Assembly (NCBI GenBank): GCA_902795625.1
Contig: CADBLW010000067.1
Location: 1-5,930 of the forward strand
Reading direction: 5' to 3'
Source: an uncultured Lachnospiraceae bacterium
Lineage (GTDB): Bacteria > Bacillota > Clostridia > Lachnospirales > Lachnospiraceae
Length of the DNA: 5,930 nt
Shown here: in pieces, positions 1-5,930 of the stretch
Layout: each line of letters starts with the position of its first letter
How positions within the stretch are numbered: position 1 is the stretch's first letter
The notes under the pieces: generated by a model
Databases searched by the model: none
The model's input: only the letters and a program-made list of their open reading frames with translations
Told to the model about the DNA's origin: nothing
Program-made: the position numbers and the translations under genes

Positions 1-1
1 G

Positions 2-100
2 CTGCTCCCGATGCTGCGGGAGGGAGACGCCGTGCTTCTCAAGGGGTCCCGCGGGATGAAACTGGACGAGGTCGCGGAGGCGCTCCGAAAGAAAAGGTAG
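2..100 (+). CDS. murF: MurF C-terminal fragment (UDP-MurNAc-tripeptide--D-Ala-D-Ala ligase), 5' end outside the window
   Basis: Only the last 32 codons and a TAG stop are present; the reading frame enters from the left edge. The visible peptide contains REGDAVLLKGSRGMKLDEV, which matches the end of the C-terminal domain of MurF, where a GD-x-VL-x-KGSRGMxM-x-x-V pattern is characteristic. MurF is the cytoplasmic ATP-dependent ligase that adds D-Ala-D-Ala to the UDP-MurNAc-tripeptide, the last cytoplasmic step of the peptidoglycan precursor. Other Mur ligases share a weaker form of this tail, but the KGSRGM wording favours MurF. The stop lies 6 nt before the priA start, so the two genes are probably co-transcribed and perhaps translationally coupled. 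The catalytic ATP-binding region cannot be seen, so whether the gene is intact is unknown. Confidence 0.82.
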   Translation: MLPMLREGDAVLLKGSRGMKLDEVAEALRKKR

Positions 101-106
101 GTTGTT

Positions 107-2305
107 ATGGCTGCATATGCGGACATTATCATAGACATCACGGCACCGACGCTGGATCGGTCGTTTCAGTACGAGGTGCCCGAGGAACTTAAGGACAGAG
201 CGGAGATCGGCTCCCCGGTGCTTGTTCCCTTCGGAACTTCGAAGACGCCCAGGAGAGGCTATATCGTCGGGCTGTCGGACGAGTTGAAGGTCGCGCCGGA
301 GAAACTGCGGCCGATCGCGGATATCCCGAAAAAGGATGCCACCATCGAGGATTCGATGGTCGCGCTCGCATACAGGATCAAGCGGAGATACGGCGGTTCG
401 CTGTATGACGCGCTGCGCACGGTCATTCCGTCGCGGCAGAAGATCGCGTCCGTCCCGAAGCGCAAGGTGCGCAGGAGAATGACGGCGGAGGAGCTCGCGG
501 CCGTGCTTGAGGAGTTGCCGCGCAGGGAGACCGCGAAGGCAAGACTGTACAATGCGCTGATCGAGACGGAGGAGATCCCGTACGAGCTGGTGACCGGTAA
601 GCTGAAGATCACAAAGGCCGCGCTTGACAAGGCGGAGGAGGCGGGAATCCTCACCGTGATCGAGCAGGATGAGTCGGAAAATGAGCCCGGCGCAGGACTC
701 ACGGTGACCCTCAACGGGGAGCAGAAGGCGGCTGCGGATAAGATCTCGGAGGCATTCGGTCAGAGCAAGGTGTTCGTGCTGCACGGGATCACCGGCAGCG
801 GCAAGACAGAGGTGTACTTAAGCGTCATCGAAAAGACACTCGCGACCGGGAAGCAGGTTATCGTGCTGATCCCGGAGATTGCGCTGACCTACCAGACCGT
901 GCTGCGGTTCTACCGCTGCTTCGGGGACCGCGTCGCGTTCGTACATTCGAAAATGCCCGCGGGAGAGCGCTACCGCATGCGTGAACGCGCGAAGGAGGGG
1001 AAGATCTCCATCATGATCGGACCGCGGTCCGCGCTGTTCACACCGTTCCCGGATCTCGGGATGATCATTGTGGATGAGGAGCATGAAACTTCCTACCGGA
1101 GTGAACTGACCCCGCGGTACCATGCTGTGGATGTCGCCGTGGAGCGCGCCCGCATGTGCGGAGCAACGGTGGTCCTCGGTTCCGCGACGCCGTCTCTGGA
1201 GACCTTCTATCGCTGCGAGCAGGGCGATTACACGTTGCTGACGCTGTCGAAGAGAGCCAAGGACGGGGCAATGCTCCCGAAGTCGGAGATCGTTGACCTG
1301 CGGGAGGAACTCAAGGCGAAAAACTACTCCGTGATCAGCAGGCGCCTTCGGTCTGCTATCGAGGAGCGGTTGGAGAAGCATGAGCAGGTGATGCTGTTTC
1401 TCAACCGCCGCGGATATGCAGGCTTTGTCTCGTGCAGAAGCTGCGGCTACATCGCGCAGTGTCCGCACTGCGACATTTCCCTCACCTACCACAATGACGG
1501 AACTCTGCGGTGTCATTACTGCGGGCATAAAGTGCCGTACCGGAAGGCATGTCCGGAATGCGGTTCACAGTATTTTCTGCCGTTTGGCAAGAGCGGCACG
1601 CAGAAGATCGAGGAACTCGTGGAGAAGGAGTTCCCGAAGGCGCGTGTGCTGCGCATGGACGCCGACACCACAAAGGCGGCGGACGATTATGAGGCGATCC
1701 TTTCGGAGTTTGCGGAAGGGAAGGGAGATATCCTGATCGGCACGCAGATGATCGTCAAGGGGCATGATTTTCCGAATGTCACGCTCGTAGGAGCGCTGGC
1801 CGCGGATCTGTCGCTCGGCGTTGCGGATTACGCCTGTGCGGAGAGAACGTTCGATCTGCTGGCGCAGGCTGCGGGAAGAGCGGGAAGAGACAGGATCCCC
1901 GGAGAGGTGATCATACAGACGTACCGGCCGGATCACTATGCGATCACGGCGGCTGCAGCGTCGGATTACCGGTCATTTTACGACACCGAGATCCGGTACC
2001 GGAAGTCGTTCGGGTATCCGCCGGTGAGACACATGTTGACGATCGTCGGCGGACATCGCAGGGAGAACACTCTTGAGAAGGCGATGGAGGAGCTCGCGGT
2101 GAGAGCCCGCGAGGTCGCGGAACAGGGCGGCGCGACGGTGATCGGACCGGCGGTGCCGCAGCTGCAGAAGAAAAATGATATGTATTTCCGCGTGATTTAC
2201 GTAAAATGCAGCGACATCGGATCGCTGATCGCGGTAAAGGATGCCGCGGAGGCGTGGATGCACGGGTCGCGCGGCGGCGTCGGACTGACATTTGACATGG
2301 ACTAA
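107..2305 (+). CDS. priA: Primosomal protein N' / replication-restart helicase PriA
   Basis: This 732-residue protein, the usual PriA length, is a superfamily 2 3'-5' DNA helicase that recognises stalled forks and reloads the replicative helicase. An N-terminal 3'-DNA-binding domain (about residues 5-100) and a winged-helix region (about 120-190) precede the helicase. Visible motifs are Walker A GITGSGKT (227-234), Walker B DEEH (323-326), an aromatic-rich loop region near 330-344, motif III GSATPS (358-363), motif V starting GTQMIVKGHDF (545-555) and motif VI QAAGRAGR (587-594). Eight cysteines at 443, 446, 452, 455, 469, 472, 482 and 485 form the two zinc sites typical of PriA, so the protein looks fully competent. 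The ATG at 107 is chosen because AYADIIIDI-type residues are the usual PriA N-terminus. Its weak AGG-containing ribosome site (about 93-101) overlaps the murF stop, suggesting coupled translation. Confidence 0.97.
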   Translation: MAAYADIIIDITAPTLDRSFQYEVPEELKDRAEIGSPVLVPFGTSKTPRRGYIVGLSDELKVAPEKLRPIADIPKKDATIEDSMVALAYRIKRRYGGSLYDALRTVIPSRQKIASVPKRKVRRRMTAEELAAVLEELPRRETAKARLYNALIETEEIPYELVTGKLKITKAALDKAEEAGILTVIEQDESENEPGAGLTVTLNGEQKAAADKISEAFGQSKVFVLHGITGSGKTEVYLSVIEKTLATGKQVIVLIPEIALTYQTVLRFYRCFGDRVAFVHSKMPAGERYRMRERAKEGKISIMIGPRSALFTPFPDLGMIIVDEEHETSYRSELTPRYHAVDVAVERARMCGATVVLGSATPSLETFYRCEQGDYTLLTLSKRAKDGAMLPKSEIVDLREELKAKNYSVISRRLRSAIEERLEKHEQVMLFLNRRGYAGFVSCRSCGYIAQCPHCDISLTYHNDGTLRCHYCGHKVPYRKACPECGSQYFLPFGKSGTQKIEELVEKEFPKARVLRMDADTTKAADDYEAILSEFAEGKGDILIGTQMIVKGHDFPNVTLVGALAADLSLGVADYACAERTFDLLAQAAGRAGRDRIPGEVIIQTYRPDHYAITAAAASDYRSFYDTEIRYRKSFGYPPVRHMLTIVGGHRRENTLEKAMEELAVRAREVAEQGGATVIGPAVPQLQKKNDMYFRVIYVKCSDIGSLIAVKDAAEAWMHGSRGGVGLTFDMD

Positions 2306-2312
2306 AGGAGGG
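2304..2312 (+). promoter_or_regulatory. Strong ribosome-binding site for def
   Basis: AAAGGAGGG is a near-perfect anti-16S match that starts within the priA TAA stop and sits 5 nt before the def ATG at 2318. It is the strongest Shine-Dalgarno sequence in the window, which suggests that def is translated efficiently, independently of or in addition to coupling with priA. Confidence 0.85.
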
Positions 2313-2317
2313 AGAAC

Positions 2318-2863
2318 ATGGCATTACGAAACATTCGCAAACAGGGAGAGGAGATCCTCACAAAGCGGGCAAAGGAGATCCATGAGATCACACCGAGGAT
2401 CCGGGAGCTCGCGGCGGATATGCTCGAGACGATGTACGACGCGGAGGGCGTCGGCCTCGCGGGACCGCAGGTCGGTATCCTGAAGCGCATCGTCGTGATC
2501 GATATCTCGGAGGAACGCGACGATCCGATGATCATGATCAATCCCGTCATCACGGCGAGCGACGGAAGCCAGACCGGCTGGGAAGGCTGCCTGAGCGTGC
2601 CCGGCAAGAGCGGTCAGGTTACGCGTCCCGAGCGCGTGAGCGCGACATTTACCGATCTTGAGGGCAACGAGTGCGAGATCGAGGCGGAGGGCTTTTTGGC
2701 CCGCGCGGTCTGCCACGAGCTGGACCACCTCGACGGACATCTCTACACGGAAAAGGTGGAGGGACGGCTGTACGACAACTCGGAGCTGCAGCAGGAGTCC
2801 GCGGAGGACGACGAGGCAGCGGAGGAGAGCGGCAGCGCACCCGATCAGAAGTTAAAGAAATAG
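2318..2863 (+). CDS. def: Peptide deformylase
   Basis: This 181-residue cytoplasmic metalloenzyme removes the N-formyl group from nascent proteins at the ribosome. The three family motifs are present: motif 1 GVGLAGPQ (residues 44-51), motif 2 EGCLSVP (89-95) and motif 3 HELDHLDG (133-140). C91, H133 and H137 are the expected metal ligands, E134 the catalytic base and Q51 the oxyanion-side glutamine. The short EGCLSVPGK loop fits a type 1 deformylase better than the longer type 2 form. Motif 1 has Gly at 49, where the textbook motif has Ala. After about residue 155 the chain ends in a polar, acidic tail rich in Glu, Asp, Ala and Ser, closing with Lys residues, and probably disordered. The gene lies between priA (12 nt) and fmt (10 nt); pairing with fmt couples the adding and removing enzymes of the formyl-Met cycle. 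Confidence 0.97.
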   Translation: MALRNIRKQGEEILTKRAKEIHEITPRIRELAADMLETMYDAEGVGLAGPQVGILKRIVVIDISEERDDPMIMINPVITASDGSQTGWEGCLSVPGKSGQVTRPERVSATFTDLEGNECEIEAEGFLARAVCHELDHLDGHLYTEKVEGRLYDNSELQQESAEDDEAAEESGSAPDQKLKK

Positions 2864-2873
2864 AGGATCGCAT

Positions 2874-3803
2874 ATGAGAATTGTTTACATGGGTACGCCG
2901 GAGATCGCGGCGACGATTTTGGAGAGGCTGTTGGAGGAACCGTATGAGGTCGTCCTCGTTGTGACGCAGCCCGACAGGCCGAAGGGACGGGGGAATACCC
3001 TCACCTGCTCGCCGGTCAAGGAGCTTGCCGTGAGCCGCGGAATCCCCGTGTTCACGCCGGAGAAGCTTCGTCTCCCGGAAAATGTTGAGGTCGTGCGTGA
3101 GGCGGAACCCGATATGATCGTTGTGGCGGCATTCGGGCAGATACTTCCGAAGAGCGTGCTGGATATTCCCCGCTACGGCTGCATCAACGTACATGCATCG
3201 CTCCTGCCGAAGTACCGCGGGGCGGCGCCGATCCAGTGGAGTATCCTCGACGGGGAGAGCGAGACCGGCATCACCATCATGTACATGAACGAGGGACTGG
3301 ACACGGGCGATATACTGCTGCAGAAGGTCGTTCCGATAGACGCGGAGGAGACCGGCGGGTCCCTTCACGACAAGCTTGCGGAGACAGGCGCGGAGGCGCT
3401 TGCTGAGGCGATCCCCGGGATCATCGACGGTACGCTTGAGCCGGTTCCGCAGGGCGAGATGACGACGCCCTACGCGAAGCAGCTGACCAAGGAGATGGGC
3501 AGGCTTGATTTTTCGTGGGACGCGGAGAAGCTGGAGCGCTACGTGCGCGGCTTGAACCCCTGGCCGGGGACATACACCTTCCGCGACGGACAGATGCTGA
3601 AGATCTGGGCAGCAGAGGTGTGTGACGGATTGTACGAGGCAATGCCCGGAACCGTAGTTGCAGTGGATAAGAACAGCTTCTCCGTACAGACGGGCAGCGG
3701 TGTCCTCCGGGTGACGGAGGTCCAGCCGCAGGGCAAGCGCCGCATGAGCGCGGAGGAGTACCTTCGCGGATACCGTCTGGAACAGGGACTTGTTCTGGGA
3801 TGA
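2874..3803 (+). CDS. fmt: Methionyl-tRNA formyltransferase
   Basis: This 309-residue protein, close to the usual length of about 310-315, transfers a formyl group from 10-formyl-tetrahydrofolate to initiator Met-tRNA, allowing bacterial translation initiation. The N-terminus MRIVYMGTPE is the classic Rossmann-like start. A TQPDRPKGRG loop (31-40) corresponds to the tRNA-contacting insertion region. The catalytic core is N105 and H107 in INVHASLLPKYRGAAPIQW, plus D143 in EGLDTGDIL, matching the known Asn/His/Asp triad. The C-terminal OB-fold-like tRNA-binding domain begins around residue 205 and includes the RGLNPWPGTY stretch. The start is supported by a GAGG site (2863-2866) overlapping the def stop codon, with 7 nt to the ATG, so translation is probably coupled to def. 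Nothing is missing or frameshifted. Confidence 0.97.
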   Translation: MRIVYMGTPEIAATILERLLEEPYEVVLVVTQPDRPKGRGNTLTCSPVKELAVSRGIPVFTPEKLRLPENVEVVREAEPDMIVVAAFGQILPKSVLDIPRYGCINVHASLLPKYRGAAPIQWSILDGESETGITIMYMNEGLDTGDILLQKVVPIDAEETGGSLHDKLAETGAEALAEAIPGIIDGTLEPVPQGEMTTPYAKQLTKEMGRLDFSWDAEKLERYVRGLNPWPGTYTFRDGQMLKIWAAEVCDGLYEAMPGTVVAVDKNSFSVQTGSGVLRVTEVQPQGKRRMSAEEYLRGYRLEQGLVLG

Positions 3804-3827
3804 TATTGTTCAAATGATTATGTTACG

Positions 3828-3847
3828 GGTTTCCGGAAGTGGAAACC
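3828..3847 (+). promoter_or_regulatory. Perfect 7-bp inverted repeat (RNA hairpin) ahead of rsmB
   Basis: GGTTTCC (3828-3834) and GGAAACC (3841-3847) are exact reverse complements around a 6-nt GGAAGT loop. Two more outer pairs (A3825-T3849 and C3826-G3848) are possible if G3827 bulges out. The 3' arm ends 6 nt before the GGAG ribosome site of rsmB. No T-run follows, so it is not a standard intrinsic terminator. It could shield or expose the ribosome site, mark an mRNA processing point, or be incidental. The stem is seen directly; any role is inference. Confidence 0.5.
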
Positions 3848-3853
3848 GTCAGC

Positions 3854-3857
3854 GGAG
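3854..3857 (+). promoter_or_regulatory. Ribosome-binding site that decides the rsmB start
   Basis: GGAG within GGAGAGG lies 5 nt before the ATG at 3863, ideal spacing. The upstream in-frame GTG at 3839 has no such site at a useful distance and sits in the hairpin loop, so the ATG is preferred. Confidence 0.72.
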
Positions 3858-3862
3858 AGGAC

Positions 3863-5317
3863 ATGAACGCACGGGAATTGGTATGGGAAATGCTCACCGA
3901 GGTCAACGAGCGCGGCGCGCTGAGCCATGAGGCCTTCGCCGCGGCGATGGCGAAGCACGGGCCTGAGGGAGCCGAGCGGGCGCTGGCTGCGCAGCTGTTC
4001 AACGGAACGCTGGAGCGGCAGCTGACGATCGACACCGTTTTAGAGAGACAGACCGGGCGGGCGATCACCGGGATCAAACCGAAGATCCGCAACCTGCTGC
4101 GCATGTCCGTGTACCAGATGCTGTTCCTGCAGCGGGTGCCGGCGGCAGTCGCCTGCAACGAGGCCGTGTCGCTGGCGAAGAAGCGGGGGCTTGCAGGCCT
4201 TGCGGGGTTCGTGAACGGCACGCTGCGCGGGCTTGACCGGGCAGTCACCGGCAGCGGCGGACAGCAGGAGTACCTGCGCGCGCTGGCGGAGTCCATGGAA
4301 GGGACGCGTCGACTGAGCTTTCTGTATTCCGTGCCGGAATGGATCCTCGAACAGTGGAGGAAGGATTTTCCGAAGGCCGATATTGAGGCGATATTGCAGG
4401 CAGCCCTCACGGAAAATGCGGTCAACATCCGCCTTAACCGCAGCCGCGGCTCCATGGAGGAGCTGATCGCGGCGCTTGAGAAGGAAGGTGTACAGCCTTC
4501 GCCGGGCGTACTTGACAACTGCCTGTGTCTGAAGGGCATCGGAAACCCGGCAGCGCTTTCGGCGTACCGGGACGGAAGGTTCAGCATACAGGATACGAGC
4601 GCGGTCCTTGCAGGTAATCTGCTTCCGCTTGCACCGGGCATGAAGGTTTTGGATCTGTGCGCGGCGCCGGGCGGCAAGACCGTGCATGCCGCGGATGAGC
4701 TGGCGGCCCTTGCGGCCGGGACGGCCGGAGAACAGGGGGATGAGCCGGCGTCGCAGGCGGCGGGTGATGCAGAAGGACAGGCATATGAAGTGCAGGCGCG
4801 CGACGTAAGCGTCGGAAAGCTTCATCTGATCCGGGAGCAGGTGTCGCGGGTGAAGCTGTCGGGTGTTCACTGCGAGGCGGCGGACGCGTCCGTATATGAC
4901 CACTCTCTTGAGGGTTGGGCGGACATTGTGATCGCCGATGTGCCCTGCAGCGGGCTCGGCGTGATTGGCAGAAAACCGGACATCAAATATAAGACAAAAC
5001 CGGAGGATATCACGGCGCTTGCAGAGATACAGAGAAGCATCGCAACGCAGGCGGTGCGCTATGTGAAGCCCGGCGGGTATCTTTCCTACTCCACATGCAC
5101 GGTTGCACGTGCGGAAAATGAGGACATGGCCGCATACATCGCGAGCCTCGGCATGACGCCGGTGAACCTCGCGGAGCAGCTGCCGCAGAGCATGCGCGAG
5201 GCGTGTGAACGCCAGGGCGGCATCGGCGGAGCAGGAGTGCAGATTTTTCCGGAACAGGGAAAATGGGACGGCTTTTACATCGCGGGGTTCCGCAAGGCGG
5301 ATAACCCGGAGGGATAG
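3863..5317 (+). CDS. rsmB: 16S rRNA (cytosine-C5) methyltransferase RsmB
   Basis: The 484-residue protein is predicted to methylate C5 of the cytosine equivalent to E. coli 16S position 967, using S-adenosylmethionine. Residues 1 to about 130 form the NusB-like RNA-binding domain, with the MSVYQMLFLQRVPAAVACNEAV stretch (split around residues 81-102) characteristic of it. The catalytic domain shows SAM motif I VLDLCAAPGGKT (262-273), ARD (312-314) for the ribose-binding acidic residue, DVPCSG with C362, and YSTC with C412. By analogy with E. coli, C412 attacks the base and C362 assists product release. An Ala/Gly/Glu-rich insertion (286-308) lengthens the loop after motif I. An in-frame GTG at 3839 would add eight residues, but the ATG has the better ribosome site. 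It follows fmt by 59 nt and precedes rlmN by 15 nt. Related YebU/RsmF proteins lack the NusB domain, which favours RsmB. Confidence 0.94.
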   Translation: MNARELVWEMLTEVNERGALSHEAFAAAMAKHGPEGAERALAAQLFNGTLERQLTIDTVLERQTGRAITGIKPKIRNLLRMSVYQMLFLQRVPAAVACNEAVSLAKKRGLAGLAGFVNGTLRGLDRAVTGSGGQQEYLRALAESMEGTRRLSFLYSVPEWILEQWRKDFPKADIEAILQAALTENAVNIRLNRSRGSMEELIAALEKEGVQPSPGVLDNCLCLKGIGNPAALSAYRDGRFSIQDTSAVLAGNLLPLAPGMKVLDLCAAPGGKTVHAADELAALAAGTAGEQGDEPASQAAGDAEGQAYEVQARDVSVGKLHLIREQVSRVKLSGVHCEAADASVYDHSLEGWADIVIADVPCSGLGVIGRKPDIKYKTKPEDITALAEIQRSIATQAVRYVKPGGYLSYSTCTVARAENEDMAAYIASLGMTPVNLAEQLPQSMREACERQGGIGGAGVQIFPEQGKWDGFYIAGFRKADNPEG

Positions 5318-5332
5318 GACACGGGAGAGCGT
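5317..5332 (+). repeat. 16-bp exact direct repeat, copy 1 (rlmN ribosome-binding site)
   Basis: GGACACGGGAGAGCGT spans the last base of the rsmB stop and the rlmN ribosome site. The same 16 bases recur at 5758-5773. Including the following five bases, 20 of 21 match, and the single difference turns the rlmN ATG into GTG in copy 2. Confidence 0.7.
5323..5327 (+). promoter_or_regulatory. Ribosome-binding site for rlmN
   Basis: GGGAG, extended as GGGAGAG, sits 5 nt before the ATG at 5333, just after the rsmB stop at 5315-5317. In-frame ATGs also occur at 5342 and 5348, but spacing favours 5333. The site belongs to a 16-bp sequence repeated inside rlmN. Confidence 0.7.
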
Positions 5333-5930
5333 ATGGATATCATGAGCATGTCAATCGAACAGCTCGGGCAGCGGCTGACCGAAATGGGACAGCCGAAGTA
5401 CCGCGCGAAGCAGCTGTACGCATGGATGCACGTGCGTCTGGCGGCTTCATACGGCGAGATGACCGACCAGCCGAAGGCTCTCCGGGAGCGGCTTGAGGAG
5501 GAGCTTCCGCTCACGGTGCCGCAGAAGGTTGTCATGCTCGAATCCGGGACGGACGGCACGAGAAAGTACCTGTTCCGGCTTGCGGACGGCAATGTGATCG
5601 AGAGCGTGTGGATGAAGTATCACCACGGAAACTCGGTGTGCATTTCCTCCCAGGTGGGCTGCAGGATGGGCTGCTCCTTCTGCGCCTCAACGATCGGCGG
5701 ACTGGTGCGGAGCCTGGAACCGTCCGAGATGCTCGGACAGATATACGCCATCACGCGGGACACGGGAGAGCGTGTGGACAACGTCGTCGTGATGGGGACC
5801 GGAGAGCCGCTCGACAACTACGACAATGTGCTCATTTTCCTGAGAATGCTGACTGATGAGAACGGTCTTCATATCAGTCAGCGAAATGTCACGATATCGA
5901 CCTGCGGGCTCGTGCCGAACCTGCGGAGAC
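5333..5930 (+). CDS. rlmN: Dual-specificity 23S rRNA/tRNA adenine-C2 methyltransferase RlmN, 3' end outside the window
   Basis: The frame is open from ATG 5333 to the window edge, giving 199 codons of a protein usually near 345-380 residues. RlmN is a radical-SAM enzyme that makes 2-methyladenosine at the 23S position equivalent to E. coli A2503, in the peptidyl transferase centre, and at A37 of some tRNAs. The N-terminal accessory domain covers about residues 1-90, with YRAKQLYAW typical of the family. The cluster motif is CRMGCSFC, with C110, C114 and C117 binding 4Fe-4S. C103, seven residues earlier, matches the conserved E. coli C118. MGTGEP (154-159) is the SAM-contacting motif. The second key cysteine (E. 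coli C355) lies beyond the edge. Cfr resistance enzymes are related, but the CASTIGGLVR context and housekeeping location favour RlmN. The gene is 15 nt downstream of rsmB, in the same apparent operon. Confidence 0.95.
   Translation, partial: MDIMSMSIEQLGQRLTEMGQPKYRAKQLYAWMHVRLAASYGEMTDQPKALRERLEEELPLTVPQKVVMLESGTDGTRKYLFRLADGNVIESVWMKYHHGNSVCISSQVGCRMGCSFCASTIGGLVRSLEPSEMLGQIYAITRDTGERVDNVVVMGTGEPLDNYDNVLIFLRMLTDENGLHISQRNVTISTCGLVPNLRR
5758..5773 (+). repeat. 16-bp exact direct repeat, copy 2 (inside rlmN)
   Basis: This is the second copy of GGACACGGGAGAGCGT, 441 bp downstream of the first, encoding part of RDTGER (residues 142-147) in RlmN. It is followed at 5774 by an in-frame GTG (codon 148), so it looks like a ribosome site plus start within the gene. 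The coding sequence here is ordinary for the family, so chance similarity is plausible. Confidence 0.65.

Larger units (their letters stand above)
3804..3862 (+). other. fmt-rsmB intergenic gap, the only substantial non-coding stretch
   Basis: This 59-nt spacer starts AT-richer than its surroundings (about 3804-3825) and then holds the hairpin and the rsmB ribosome site. A TATGTT at 3819-3824 resembles a -10 box in four of six positions, but I find no acceptable -35 partner, so a promoter is not claimed. A 31-codon-scale reading frame starting at 3814 has no family features. Confidence 0.6.

Noticed and set aside
818..1528. 236-codon minus-strand open frame opposite priA
   Set aside because: It lies wholly over the PriA helicase and zinc motifs, shows no recognisable domain, and long antisense frames are expected in GC-rich coding DNA.
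2649..3368. 239-codon minus-strand open frame across the def-fmt junction
   Set aside because: It covers conserved Def and Fmt catalytic motifs on the other strand and is an Arg/Pro-rich composition artefact.
3796..3824. Possible promoter before rsmB (TATGTT at 3819-3824)
   Set aside because: Only four of six -10 positions match and the segment 16-18 nt upstream does not resemble TTGACA.
3839..3862. Upstream GTG start adding eight residues to RsmB
   Set aside because: No ribosome site stands before it and the G of the codon lies in the hairpin loop, while the ATG at 3863 has GGAG at 5-nt spacing.
3814..3910. Small reading frame starting at ATG 3814 in the fmt-rsmB gap
   Set aside because: Short, no ribosome site, mostly overlapping rsmB in another frame and Arg/Gly-rich; nothing supports translation.
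3823..4903. Two overlapping minus-strand frames of 284 and 287 codons (3823-4677 and 4040-4903) opposite rsmB
   Set aside because: Both are Arg/Ser/Pro/Ala-rich shadows of the rsmB coding frame, without family motifs; the plus-strand RsmB motifs explain the sequence.
5333..5930. Cfr-type antibiotic-resistance methyltransferase instead of RlmN
   Set aside because: The gene sits in the conserved rsmB-rlmN housekeeping context, shares the local GC-rich codon use and has the RlmN-style CRMGCSFCASTIGG motif.

Overview
The window is a compact, all-plus-strand housekeeping cluster: the 3' end of murF, then priA, def, fmt, rsmB and the first part of rlmN. The order priA-def-fmt-rsmB-rlmN is a well-known arrangement in Firmicutes, especially Clostridia. 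The protein style (for example RlmN with CRMGCSFCASTIGG, and RsmB with an ARDV motif after the SAM loop) points to a Clostridia/Lachnospiraceae-like bacterium. The DNA is clearly GC-rich by eye (about 60%, not computed), with codons to match, so a high-GC member of that group is the best guess. The taxonomic call is an inference from gene order and motifs.

Layout: 1-100 is the last 32 codons of murF (peptidoglycan precursor ligase). 107-2305 is priA (replication-restart helicase). 2318-2863 is def (peptide deformylase) and 2874-3803 is fmt (Met-tRNA formyltransferase). 3804-3862 is the only real intergenic gap; it is AT-richer and contains a perfect 7-bp hairpin. 3863-5317 is rsmB (16S rRNA m5C967 methyltransferase). 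5333-5930 is the N-terminal 199 codons of rlmN (radical-SAM m2A methyltransferase for 23S rRNA and tRNA), cut by the window edge. The other gaps are 6, 12, 10 and 15 nt. No gene-free stretch exceeds 59 nt.

How the genes fit together: the core is translation. Fmt formylates initiator Met-tRNA, Def removes the formyl group from new proteins, and RsmB and RlmN modify rRNA. PriA (replication-fork restart) and MurF (cell wall) are co-transcribed neighbours rather than partners in the same pathway. Ribosome-binding sites overlapping upstream stop codons suggest translational coupling. I see no intrinsic terminator or convincing promoter, so the cluster probably lies inside a longer transcript.

I found no mobile element, CRISPR array, RNA gene or undescribed system. 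The points worth a second look are modest: the hairpin before rsmB, a 23-residue low-complexity insertion in the RsmB catalytic domain, an acidic tail on Def, and a 16-bp exact repeat linking the rlmN ribosome-binding site to a site inside rlmN.
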